Origin: Streptomyces violens
Lineage (GTDB): Bacteria > Actinomycetota > Actinomycetes > Streptomycetales > Streptomycetaceae
DNA length: 64,000 bases
Direction of reading: 5' to 3'
Assembly (NCBI RefSeq): GCF_000717745.1
Contig: NZ_JOBH01000001.1
Span: forward strand, 372,001-436,000
Part shown: piece by piece, positions 55,501 to 62,490 of the stretch
Numbering within the stretch: position 1 is the stretch's first letter
Layout: each line of letters starts with the position of its first letter
Program-made: the position numbers and the translations under genes
The notes under the pieces: model-generated
Told to the model about the DNA's origin: nothing
What the model saw: the letters and a program-made list of their open reading frames with translations, nothing else
Databases searched by the model: none

Positions 55501-55621
55501 CCGTGAATCGGTCCGGATGGACGAGAAGGACGTCCGTTACGTCCGCGTCCAGGGCGAGGAGCGGGCGACCCGGTACGGGTACTCCCTGTGGGGTGTGGAG
55601 GCTTACGCGGTCTCGCCGTAG
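52556..55621 (+). CDS. Secreted GH84-like beta-N-acetylglucosaminidase with discoidin domain
   Basis: A 1021-residue secreted glycosidase. A basic, Ser/Gly-rich start and hydrophobic helix (VAGTTALAAAVIGGLFGG) form the signal peptide. Next is a GH20b-like N-domain to about 210, a GH84-type barrel (TTEGFFGAPWSQAERL near 217 to about 520), a helical domain, and an NEW3-like beta domain near 810-890. The C-terminal F5/8 (discoidin) domain with LRFELARPVRLGRVVLHWQDAY ends the protein. In place of the Asp-Asp catalytic pair of characterised GH84 enzymes it has Gln327-Asp328 in QFQDVSYSEWHC. GTG 52556 is preceded by GAGGAGAGG. Confidence 0.88.
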   Translation: MRFRGAGASKRNGAGSGARVAGTTALAAAVIGGLFGGVPAAQAAPDEPAVGAPDQAADAGETPAVWPRPQSLRSLGTAVPLGTTATVVTDGDTDPYAMEALLKLLRGAGVRTVHEAEPGAPLPSDGPLIRVGGRQAADALRALHAPARGTDLPSGGYRLATGQVAGRATVAMEGAGPDGLFHAVQTLRQLVTRGEDGAPRIASVAVRDWPGTAVRGTTEGFFGAPWSQAERLAQLDFMGRTKQNRYLYAAGDDPYRQARWREPYPAAQRAYFRELAERARANHVTLGWALSPGQSLCMSSEEDLKALKRKVDAMWALGVRSFQLQFQDVSYSEWHCDADRDAFGSGPEAAARAQAKVAGALAAHLADRHPGAAPLSLMPTEYYQDGSTAYREALAAALPDRVDVAWTGVGVVPRTITGGELAKAREVFGHRLITMDNYPVNDYAQDRIFLGPYTGREPAVATGSAALLANAMEQPTASRIPLFTAADYAWNPREYRPQESWEAALDDLAADQADQAGGGAGASATDADRDRLARIRAALHALAGNDASSVLHTGESGYLRPLIDRFWKTRAAAIDSGDPARDKEYAKAAAALRAAFTTMSETPERLTGGLATEVRPWSAQLARYGRAGVQAIDMLRAQARGDGAAAWRAQRAAEDLREDIGKRSATVGKGVLGPFLDRALRESDAWTGAASDAPEPHEAAHATSLTVPFARTRTLTAVTALTDPSPDGARASVEARVPGKGWQRLGRLAASGWTQTAAHGLRADAVRLRWGHDDPAPSVTSLTPWFDDTAPAGLELSRKEVDAEPGGTVDVDVRLFSRRPADVPGRLRVQAPKGFAVHAPDRLTAPRGGTATARVRLAVPKTAGSATYEIPVTFGDERQTLTVRTFPPTGGKDLARGAVAVSSGDETADFPASAATDGDPKTRWSSPAEDNAWLRFELARPVRLGRVVLHWQDAYAARYRVQVSPDGRTWRTAATVRDGKGGRESVRMDEKDVRYVRVQGEERATRYGYSLWGVEAYAVSP

Positions 55622-55662
55622 GGCGGACTCCCGGCGGGCGGGTGCGACCACGTCGTGGCTGG

Positions 55663-55723
55663 TCGCGCAGTTCCCCGCGCCCCTTCAGGGCGCGCCCCGT
55701 AAGGGGCGCGGGGAACTGCGCGA
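55663..55723. repeat. Streptomyces palindromic intergenic repeat with expanded loop (copy C)
   Basis: The same 23-base arms as copy B (55663-55685 and 55701-55723), each containing GCGCAGTTCCCCGCGCC or its complement, but with 15 bases between them instead of none. It begins 42 bases after the hexosaminidase stop and 106 bases before the end of the HNH gene, between convergent genes. Confidence 0.88.
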
Positions 55724-55828
55724 GCAACCCACCACGGTGGGTCACCCGGCCGACGGCCGAAGCCCCCCACGGCGGCAGCCCGGCGGCGGGTGGCCGGGGC
55801 TCGCCCAGGAGACGCGAATGGCCCGGAT

Positions 55829-56365
55829 CTACGCGGAAACCGCGTCAATACGGGCCATCGCATCCTCCGCGCCATACGGCTGCAGATATGGCAGCCAGCG
55901 CGGATCCCTATGCCCCGTGCCGATGATCCGCCAGGCGAGGCCCGACGGCGGCGCGGGCTGATGCCGCAACCGCCAGCCGATCTCGGCGACGTGCCGGTCG
56001 GCCTTCACGTGATTGCACCGGCGACACGCGGCGACCACGTTTTCCCAGGTGTGCTGCCCGCCACGGCTGCGCGGGATCACGTGGTCGACGCTGGTTGCGA
56101 CGCCACCGCAGTACGCACACCGGCCGCCGTCGCGCGCGAAGAGCGCACGGCGGGTCAGGGGAACGGGGCCTCGAAAGGGCACCCGGACGAAACGCTTGAG
56201 ACGGACCACACTGGGCGCGGGCATCGCGCGGGTCGCACTGTGCATCAGGGCGCCGGAATCCTCGAGGCTGACGGCCTTCTCATTGAGGACGAGGATGAGC
56301 GCGCGGCGGAGCGGTACGACGCCGAGCGGCTCGTACGACGCGTTGAGGACCAGGACATGCGGCAC
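55829..56365 (-). CDS. HNH endonuclease
   Basis: A 178-residue protein with an intact HNH motif. CAYCGGVATSVDHVIPRSRG gives the first Cys pair and the His-His region, and NVVAACRRCNHVKADR supplies the Asn and second Cys pair. The N-terminal part VLVLNASYEPLGVVPLRRAL is the conserved leader of this chromosomal actinobacterial family. It is probably a DNA repair or housekeeping nuclease rather than a restriction enzyme, since no methylase is near. GTG 56365 has AAGGAGG at ideal distance; the longer upstream frame is not needed. Confidence 0.92.
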   Translation of the reverse strand: MPHVLVLNASYEPLGVVPLRRALILVLNEKAVSLEDSGALMHSATRAMPAPSVVRLKRFVRVPFRGPVPLTRRALFARDGGRCAYCGGVATSVDHVIPRSRGGQHTWENVVAACRRCNHVKADRHVAEIGWRLRHQPAPPSGLAWRIIGTGHRDPRWLPYLQPYGAEDAMARIDAVSA

Positions 56366-56630
56366 GGGTGCCTCCTTGTACGCCGGCGGCGCGTGGCTCG
56401 CGCCGGGACGATCTCCCCACAGTGTCCCCCGGTGCCTGGTCGGAGCGCCACCATGACCAGGTAACGGGTCGGAGGTGTTTTCGACCACACTTCTTTACTG
56501 CCCAGCATTTCGGCCCGCGCTACTCGAACAGCGGCGCGGACTGCCCGCGTTGCCCCGTTAGTGTGGTTGGTCTGCCCGACGTGCGGTGCGTGCCGCCCGG
56601 GTCTGCTGTCCCACACGGAAGGTCCTTGCT

Positions 56631-57695
56631 GTGTACTGGTCCGCTTCTCCGGTCGCCGCCGCGCCGCCGGATCCGTCCTCCATATCCGAGGCCACGGAGA
56701 AGGCCACCGACGCCGCCGGCTGGGTGCAGGAGAACTGGCAGAGCTGGCTCAGCGCCGGTCTGCGCATCATCCTGATCATCGTCATCGCGCTCGTCCTGCG
56801 GTCGCTCGTGCGCCGCGCGATCACCAAGTTCGTCGAGCGGATGAACCGCTCCGCGGGAGCCGCGCGCAACGGCGCGCTGGGCGGTCTGCTGGTGAACGCC
56901 GAGCGCCGCCGCCAGCGCTCCGAGGCCATCGGTTCGGTCCTCCGCAGCGTCGCGTCTTTCGTGATTCTCGGCACAGCGGCCCTGACGGTTCTCTCCGTCC
57001 TCAACATCAACCTCGCCCCGCTGCTGGCCAGCGCGGGTGTGGCGGGCGTCGCAATCGGCTTCGGCGCCCGCAACCTCGTCACGGACTTCCTCTCCGGCGT
57101 CTTCATGATCCTGGAGGACCAGTACGGCGTCGGCGACACCATCGACGCGGGCGTCGCCTCCGGCGAGGTCATCGAGGTCGGGCTGCGGGTCACGAAGCTG
57201 CGCGGCGCCGACGGCGAGATCTGGTACGTACGCAACGGCGAGGTCAAGCGCATCGGGAACCTCAGCCAGGGCTGGGCCACGGCCAGCGTCGACGTCCAGC
57301 TCCGCGCGAGCGAGGACCTGGACCGCGTCCGCGAGGTGATCACTCAGGCGGGCGAGGAGATGGCCAAGTCCGAGCCGTGGAACGAGCGCCTGTGGGAGCC
57401 GGTCGAGGTGCTCGGCCTCAGCGAGGTCTTCCTCGAGTCGATGACGATCACGGTCTCTGCCAAGACGATGCCGGGCAAGTCCTTCGCCGTCGAACGCGAA
57501 CTCCGCTGGCGTATCAAGAAGGCCCTGGACGCGGCGGGCATCCGCATCGTCGGCAACGAGCCGCTGCCGCCGGAGGAGGGCGAAACCGCCGACCCCACGG
57601 CCGCCGTCGCCGCGCCGTCCGCCTTCGCGAACCCCCTCTCCCCCCAGTCGGTCGCCAGCAACCCGGTCACGCCGCCGCCGAACATGAGCAAGTAA
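56631..57695 (+). CDS. Small-conductance mechanosensitive channel (MscS family)
   Basis: A 354-residue membrane protein that opens when membrane tension rises during osmotic downshock. Transmembrane helices are at about 39-60, 110-130 and a pore helix containing GVAGVAIGFGARNLVTDFLSG, the Gly/Ala-rich TM3 of MscS. The beta domain with EDQYGVGDTID and the cytoplasmic alpha/beta domain follow. A Pro/Ala-rich tail (EEGETADPTAAVAAPSAF) is disordered. GTG 56631 follows GGAAGG. It is divergent from the HNH gene. Confidence 0.92.
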   Translation: MYWSASPVAAAPPDPSSISEATEKATDAAGWVQENWQSWLSAGLRIILIIVIALVLRSLVRRAITKFVERMNRSAGAARNGALGGLLVNAERRRQRSEAIGSVLRSVASFVILGTAALTVLSVLNINLAPLLASAGVAGVAIGFGARNLVTDFLSGVFMILEDQYGVGDTIDAGVASGEVIEVGLRVTKLRGADGEIWYVRNGEVKRIGNLSQGWATASVDVQLRASEDLDRVREVITQAGEEMAKSEPWNERLWEPVEVLGLSEVFLESMTITVSAKTMPGKSFAVERELRWRIKKALDAAGIRIVGNEPLPPEEGETADPTAAVAAPSAFANPLSPQSVASNPVTPPPNMSK

Positions 57696-57713
57696 CGCCA
57701 CGCCCGTACACCG

Positions 57714-57751
57714 TTGGCCCGCTCCCCCGCCTCACAGGGGGAGCGGGCCAA
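57714..57751 (+). terminator. Terminator hairpin after mscS
   Basis: The perfect 15-base stem TTGGCCCGCTCCCCC (57714-57728) / GGGGGAGCGGGCCAA (57737-57751) has an eight-base loop and lies 18 bases after the mscS stop. Confidence 0.88.
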
Positions 57752-57765
57752 TTGCGTGCGACCCA

Positions 57766-57856
57766 TTGACGGCCCACGCACGGGGACTTACCTTCCTGGA
57801 AAGCTGATTGGAAACTTTCTTAACAGATCAGTTTCCGTACAGATCGGTTTCCCTCA
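57766..57856 (+). promoter_or_regulatory. Promoter and repeated operator of the csnR-type operon
   Basis: TTGACG (57766-57771) and TACCTT (57789-57794) with a 17-base spacer are the likely promoter. Downstream, GGAAACT (57810-57816) and AGTTTCC (57830-57836) form an inverted repeat with a 13-base spacer. The unit CAGATC-(A/G)-GTTTCC occurs twice in direct order (57824 and 57840), 16 bases apart. These sites fit autoregulation by the ROK repressor. GGAAACTTTC resembles the CsnR box as I recall it. Confidence 0.6.
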
Positions 57857-57859
57857 CAG

Positions 57860-59041
57860 ATGGCGGGTTCGGACATGGCGGGGACGCCTCGGGTGCTGCG
57901 GGCGATGAACGACCGGGCCGCGCTGGAACTGCTCGTGGCGCACGGGCCGTTGACGCGCACCCGGATCGGGGAGCTCACCGGGCTGTCCAAGCCCACCGCT
58001 TCCCAGCTGCTGGGGCGGCTGGAGGCCGCCGGGCTGGTGCGGACGACCGGGAACGTGACCGGACGGCCCGGGCCCAGCGCGCAGCTGTACGAGGTGAATC
58101 CGGCGGCGGCGTACGTGGCCGCGCTGTCCGTGGACCCGGCCGGGGTGACCGCGGTCGTCGCGGACATCACCGGTGCGGTGGTCGGGGAAGAGCGGGTCGC
58201 GGCCGACGCCGTCGTCGCCGAGGGCGCCGGAAGTGTCACCGCGCGAGTGGTGGTCGCCGCCGTGGACGGAGCACTGGAGAAGGCCGGGCTGGGCCGGGGG
58301 GAGCTGCACGGGGTCGTCATCGGGACGCCGGGCGCGCTGGACCCGCGTACCGGCGAGCTGCGGTACGCGCCGCACCTGCCCGGCTGGCACTCGCGGTCGC
58401 TGCTGGGCGAGTTGGGGGACGCGCTGGGCGCACCGGTCGTCATCGAGAACGACGTCAATCTCGCGGCGCTGGCCGAGCAGTACGACGGGTCGGCGCAGGA
58501 CCACGACGACTTCGTACTGGTGTGGGTCGACGAGGGGGTCGGCGCGGCGATCGTGCTCGGCGGGACGCTGCTGCGCGGGGCGACCGGCGGGGCCGGGGAG
58601 ATCGGGTACATGCCGCTGCCCGGCGCGCCGCTCGCGCGGGGCGGGCCGGCCGCGGCGGCCGCGCCGGACGCGGGCGGCGGCTTCCAGAGCCTGGTGGGGC
58701 AGCCCGCCGTGTTCGGGATCGCCCGCGGCCTGGGGCTGGAGCCGGCCGATGTCACCGAGGCGCTCGCGGACCCGGGCGTCGTGGACGAGGTGGCGCGCCG
58801 GCTGGCGACGGGCCTGGCCGCCGTGGTCGCGGTGGTCGATCCCGAGCTGGTGGTGCTGTCGGGGACCGTCGCGCAGGCGGGCGGCGAGCGGCTGCGCGCA
58901 CGGGTAGAGGAGGAGCTGACCGGCCTCGCGCTCCCCCGCCCGCAGCTGCGGATCAGCGACATCGAGGGCGACCCGATCCTGACGGGCGCCCTGCGGACGG
59001 CCCTCGTGCAGGCGCGGGACGCCGTTTTCGACACAGGCTGA
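57860..59041 (+). CDS. csnR: ROK family transcriptional repressor (CsnR-type)
   Basis: A 393-residue repressor with an N-terminal winged helix (LTRTRIGELTGLSKPTASQLLGRLEAAG, about 38-65) and a ROK sugar-binding domain containing GVVIGTPGALDPRTGELRYAP and VVIENDVNLAALAEQ. The Cys-rich zinc motif of typical ROK proteins is missing; in its place is an Ala/Gly-rich loop near 255-275. CsnR of S. coelicolor represses uptake and use of chitosan oligosaccharides, and the neighbouring GH4 and sugar kinase genes fit this. ATG 57860 and ATG 57875 are both possible. Confidence 0.82.
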   Translation: MAGSDMAGTPRVLRAMNDRAALELLVAHGPLTRTRIGELTGLSKPTASQLLGRLEAAGLVRTTGNVTGRPGPSAQLYEVNPAAAYVAALSVDPAGVTAVVADITGAVVGEERVAADAVVAEGAGSVTARVVVAAVDGALEKAGLGRGELHGVVIGTPGALDPRTGELRYAPHLPGWHSRSLLGELGDALGAPVVIENDVNLAALAEQYDGSAQDHDDFVLVWVDEGVGAAIVLGGTLLRGATGGAGEIGYMPLPGAPLARGGPAAAAAPDAGGGFQSLVGQPAVFGIARGLGLEPADVTEALADPGVVDEVARRLATGLAAVVAVVDPELVVLSGTVAQAGGERLRARVEEELTGLALPRPQLRISDIEGDPILTGALRTALVQARDAVFDTG

Positions 59042-59081
59042 AGAACAACCCACTCTCACAGGGGTCGAGGGCTGAGCACTT

Positions 59082-60344
59082 ATGACAGGTATCAAGCTTG
59101 CGGTGGTCGGCGGAGGATCGACCTACACCCCCGAACTCATCGATGGTTTCGCGCGGTTGCGGGACGTGCTGCCGGTGGACGAGTTGGTACTCGTCGATCC
59201 GGCGGCGGACCGGCTGGAGCTGGTGGGCGGGCTGGCCCGGCGGATCTTCGCCAAGCAGGGGCATCCGGGCCGGATCAGCTGGACGGGCGACCTGGACGTC
59301 GGCGTGGACGGCGCGGACGCGGTACTGCTCCAGCTGCGCGTCGGCGGGCAGGCGGCGCGCAACGAGGACGAGACCTGGCCGCTGGAGTGCGGCTGCGTGG
59401 GCCAGGAGACGACGGGCGCGGGCGGGCTCGCCAAGGCGCTGCGTACGGTCCCGGTGGTGCTCGACATCGCCGAGCGGGTCCGCCGCCGCACCCCGGACGC
59501 CTGGATCGTCGACTTCACCAACCCGGTCGGGATCGTGACGCGGGCGCTGCTCACCGCCGGGCACAAAGCGGTCGGGCTCTGCAACGTGGCGATCGGATTC
59601 CAGCGGAAGTTCGCACGGCTGCTGGACGTGGCGCCGCAGGACGTCCAGCTCGAACACGTCGGGCTGAACCACCTGACCTGGGAGCGGGCCGTACGCGTCG
59701 GCGGCGAGGACGTACTGCCGAAGCTGATCGCCGAGCACGGGGACGCGATCGCCGCCGATCTGCACATGCCGCGCACCCTGGTCGAGCGCCTCGGCGTGGT
59801 GCCCTCGTACTACCTGCGCTACTACTACCAGCACGACGAGGTCGTACGGGAGTTGCGCACCAAGCCGTCGCGCGCCGCGGAGGTCGCCGCGATGGAGCAG
59901 GAGCTTCTCGCGCTGTACGGGGACCCGGCGCTGGACGAGAAGCCGGAGCTGCTGGGCAAGCGGGGCGGCGCGTATTACTCGGAGGCGGCCGTCGCCCTCA
60001 CCTCCTCCCTGCTGCGCGACACGGGGGACGTGCAGGTGGTGAACGCGCTGAACAACGGGACGCTGCCGTTCCTGCCGGACGACGCGGTGATCGAGGTACC
60101 GGCCACGGTGGGTGCCCGGGGCGCGGTGCCGGTGCCGGTACGCCCGTTGGAGCCGCTGTACGCCGGTTTGGTCGCAGGCGTCACGGCGTACGAGCATCTG
60201 GCGCTGGAGGCGGCCCTGAAGGGCGGCCGGGACCGGGTCTTCGAGGCGCTGCTCGCACACCCCCTCATCGGCCAGCTCGACCACGCGGACCGCCTGACCG
60301 ACGAGCTGCTCGCACACAACCGGGAGCACCTGGCGTGGGCGTGA
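59082..60344 (+). CDS. GH4 family glycosidase (6-phospho-beta-glucosidase type)
   Basis: A 420-residue NAD-dependent glycoside hydrolase that uses an oxidation-elimination mechanism and a divalent metal. The N-terminal dinucleotide motif is GGGSTYTPEL. The metal and substrate region includes DFTNPVGIV, GLCNVAIGF (with the metal-binding Cys) and LEHVGLNHLTWE. No phosphotransferase system is nearby, so the substrate may be a phosphorylated aminosugar dimer made by the downstream kinase, or an unphosphorylated one. It is probably the csnH equivalent. It follows csnR by 40 bases and its stop overlaps the next start. Confidence 0.9.
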   Translation: MTGIKLAVVGGGSTYTPELIDGFARLRDVLPVDELVLVDPAADRLELVGGLARRIFAKQGHPGRISWTGDLDVGVDGADAVLLQLRVGGQAARNEDETWPLECGCVGQETTGAGGLAKALRTVPVVLDIAERVRRRTPDAWIVDFTNPVGIVTRALLTAGHKAVGLCNVAIGFQRKFARLLDVAPQDVQLEHVGLNHLTWERAVRVGGEDVLPKLIAEHGDAIAADLHMPRTLVERLGVVPSYYLRYYYQHDEVVRELRTKPSRAAEVAAMEQELLALYGDPALDEKPELLGKRGGAYYSEAAVALTSSLLRDTGDVQVVNALNNGTLPFLPDDAVIEVPATVGARGAVPVPVRPLEPLYAGLVAGVTAYEHLALEAALKGGRDRVFEALLAHPLIGQLDHADRLTDELLAHNREHLAWA

Positions 60345-61507
60345 ACGGGGGAACGGACGGGGGCGGGGCGGGCTCGGCGGACCGGGCGCGGGCCGGCGGC
60401 GAGGGGCGCGAGGGCCGGGCGGCGCGCCCAGAGCCGCGCGCCTACGGGGCGAATCGAACTACCCCGTCCCCCCAGCAGGGGGTTACCCAAGGGGGGCGGC
60501 GCGAGAACGTCTCGTGCGGGTGCGAGAACGTCCCGTGCGGGGTGGCGCTGCTCGCCGTGGACGCCGGGAACAGCAAGACGGACGTGGCCGTGGTCGGCGC
60601 CGACGGGGCGGTGCTCGGCGCGGCCCGCGGTGGCGGCTTCCGGCCGCCTTCCGTCGGCGGTGACCGGGCCGTCGCCGACCTGGCCGTGACCGTGGAACGC
60701 GCGCTGGCGCAGGCCGGTCTCCACCGCGTCGCGCACCTCACCGCCTGCCTCGCCAACGCCGACCTCCCCGTGGAGGAGGCACAGCTCACCGAGCTCCTCG
60801 CGGCGCGCGGCCGGTCGGACACGGTGACCGTCGCCAACGACACCTTCGCGCTGCTGCGGGCCGGGCTGCCGGACGGCGGCCCGCACACCGGCGTCGCGGT
60901 GGTCTGCGGGGCCGGTATCAACTGTTCGGGGCTCGGCCCGGACGGCCGTACCGCGCGCTTCCCCGCCATCGGCCGCCTCTCCGGCGACTGGGGCGGCGGC
61001 GGGCACCTCGCCGAGGAGGCGCTGTGGTGGGCGGCGCGGGCCGAGGACGGGCGGGGCGCGCCCAGCGCCCTCGCGGACCGGCTGCCCGCGCACTTCGGGC
61101 TGTCCGGGATGCCGGAGCTGATCGAGGCGCTGCACCTGGGGGACGTACCGGCCGAGCGCCGCCATGAACTGGTACCGGTGCTCTTCGCGGTGGCCGCCGA
61201 GGGGGACGACGTGGCGCGGGCCCTCGTGGCGCGCCAGGCCGAGGAGATCGTCCTCATGGCCACGGTCGCGCTGCGCCGCCTGGATCTCCTGGACGAGCCG
61301 GTACCGGTGGTCCTCGGCGGCGGGGTACTGGCGGCCCGCCACCCGGTGCTGCACGAGGCGGTGCTCGCGCTGCTCGCCGAGCGCGCCCCGAAGGCGGTAC
61401 CGGAGGTGGTCACCGCTCCCCCGGTACTCGGCGCCGCCCTGCTGGCCCTGGACGAGACGGGCGCGCCTGCCTCCGCGTACGCCCGCCTGCGCGCCCAGTA
61501 CGCCTGA
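60341..61507 (+). CDS. BadF/BcrA-type sugar kinase (N-acetylglucosamine/glucosamine kinase-like)
   Basis: An ASKHA-fold kinase, probably phosphorylating an aminosugar. The phosphate motif LLAVDAGNSKTDVAVVGADG begins at 60548, and GVAVVCGAGINCSG and RLSGDWGGGGHLAEEAL follow. It likely corresponds to csnK. The start is uncertain: GTG 60341 overlaps the GH4 stop (GTGA) and adds a 67-residue Gly/Arg/Ala-rich segment of no recognisable fold. GTG 60542 gives a family-sized 321-residue protein but lacks a binding site. The extra segment contains a 21-base tandem repeat at 60501-60542. Confidence 0.82.
   Translation: MNGGTDGGGAGSADRARAGGEGREGRAARPEPRAYGANRTTPSPQQGVTQGGRRENVSCGCENVPCGVALLAVDAGNSKTDVAVVGADGAVLGAARGGGFRPPSVGGDRAVADLAVTVERALAQAGLHRVAHLTACLANADLPVEEAQLTELLAARGRSDTVTVANDTFALLRAGLPDGGPHTGVAVVCGAGINCSGLGPDGRTARFPAIGRLSGDWGGGGHLAEEALWWAARAEDGRGAPSALADRLPAHFGLSGMPELIEALHLGDVPAERRHELVPVLFAVAAEGDDVARALVARQAEEIVLMATVALRRLDLLDEPVPVVLGGGVLAARHPVLHEAVLALLAERAPKAVPEVVTAPPVLGAALLALDETGAPASAYARLRAQYA
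60501..60542 (+). repeat. 21-bp tandem duplication at kinase N-terminus
   Basis: Two copies in a row (60501-60521 and 60522-60542) differ by two bases. They contain GCGAGAACGTCTCGTGCGGG and a near-identical second unit. The first holds CGAGA-ACG-TCTCG dyad symmetry. If translated, they encode repeated ENV(S/P)CG. Because the unit is a multiple of three the frame is kept. Confidence 0.8.
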
Positions 61508-61513
61508 AGCCGA

Positions 61514-62443
61514 TCACGGCTGACGTCGCTCACGCCCGACAGCCAGTGGCTGGCGCCGGGCGGTCCACACCGTCCGTTCAGTCCGCACAGCGAGGTCGTC
61601 GCGGTGCAGGACGCTGTGCGGTCCGTCGCTGTCGATCAGGGCGTCGAGCGTGGCCAGGTCGTCGGCGTCGGCCCGGCCGTCGAGCGCGGTACGCATCCGG
61701 CCCAGCACCGCCCGGGCGTACCGGCCGGTGGCCGCGGGCAGCGGCGGGACCAGCTCGACGGTGTACGGCCGCTCGGCCTCGTCGGTGAACCCGGCCCGGG
61801 ACAGCAGCGGGCCCCAGTCGGCGCCCAGGTGCGGCATCGTCTCGGCGTGAACACTCGCCAGCGCGGCGCGGCAGCGGGCTTCCAGACCCGGGCGCCCGAT
61901 GCCGAGATCGTGGGGCAGGAAGTACGGGACGCCGGCCATCTCGATCACGGCCAGCAGCCCGCCCGGGGCGAGCGCGGCGAACGCCTCGCGCAGCGCGCGG
62001 TCGGGGTCGCTCATGTGGTGCAGGGCCCCCGCCGCCCACACCAGGTCCACGCCTCCGAAGTCCGGCCACGCCGCGTCCAGATCGGCCTCGACGGTGCGCA
62101 CCCGGTCCGCCACGCCAAGCTCGCGGGCCCGGCCCCGGAGGTGCTGCAGGAGCCGCGGGGAGGCGTCGACGGCGATCGCCTCGGCGTCCTCGAAGCGCCG
62201 GAGCAACGCGAAGGTTCCGGTACCGGTCCCGCTGCCCAGGTCCAGAATCCGGCGCACGGGCCGGTCCTCCGCCGATTCCGCGGTCAGGTCCGCCAGCCGG
62301 CCGGTCACCTCGGTGAGGTGCGCGTGCAGGACCTCGCCCTCCAGGTCGAGCAGCTCGGCGACGAACGGCTCGCCGTGTTCAGAAGCGTCGTGTGCAGAAG
62401 TGTCGTGTTCAGCAGCGTGGTGTTCATGCGCGTGGGGTGCCAT
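61514..62443 (-). CDS. SAM-dependent class I methyltransferase
   Basis: A 309-residue protein. A His/Ala/Glu-rich N-terminus (HAHEHHAAEHDTSAHDASEHG) may bind metal. The methyltransferase core follows with motif I ILDLGSGTGTGTF near 66, motif II AIAVDASPRLLQHL and the post-core ADLDAAWPDFGGVDLVWAAGALHH. This is a UbiE/MenG-like small-molecule methyltransferase by fold; substrate is unknown. It is divergent from an XRE-cupin regulator with only 47 bases between, suggesting shared control. Confidence 0.88.
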   Translation of the reverse strand: MAPHAHEHHAAEHDTSAHDASEHGEPFVAELLDLEGEVLHAHLTEVTGRLADLTAESAEDRPVRRILDLGSGTGTGTFALLRRFEDAEAIAVDASPRLLQHLRGRARELGVADRVRTVEADLDAAWPDFGGVDLVWAAGALHHMSDPDRALREAFAALAPGGLLAVIEMAGVPYFLPHDLGIGRPGLEARCRAALASVHAETMPHLGADWGPLLSRAGFTDEAERPYTVELVPPLPAATGRYARAVLGRMRTALDGRADADDLATLDALIDSDGPHSVLHRDDLAVRTERTVWTARRQPLAVGRERRQP

Positions 62444-62490
62444 GTCTCGACCGTACGACCACCTTGCCGTACCGACATACCATCTTGCCC
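62444..62490. promoter_or_regulatory. Shared divergent promoter region, methyltransferase / XRE-cupin
   Basis: Only 47 bases separate the two starts. TACCAT (62478-62483) lies seven bases before the regulator ATG, which has no Shine-Dalgarno sequence, so a leaderless transcript is likely. TTGCCGTACC and TTGCCC repeats may be regulator contacts. Confidence 0.5.
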
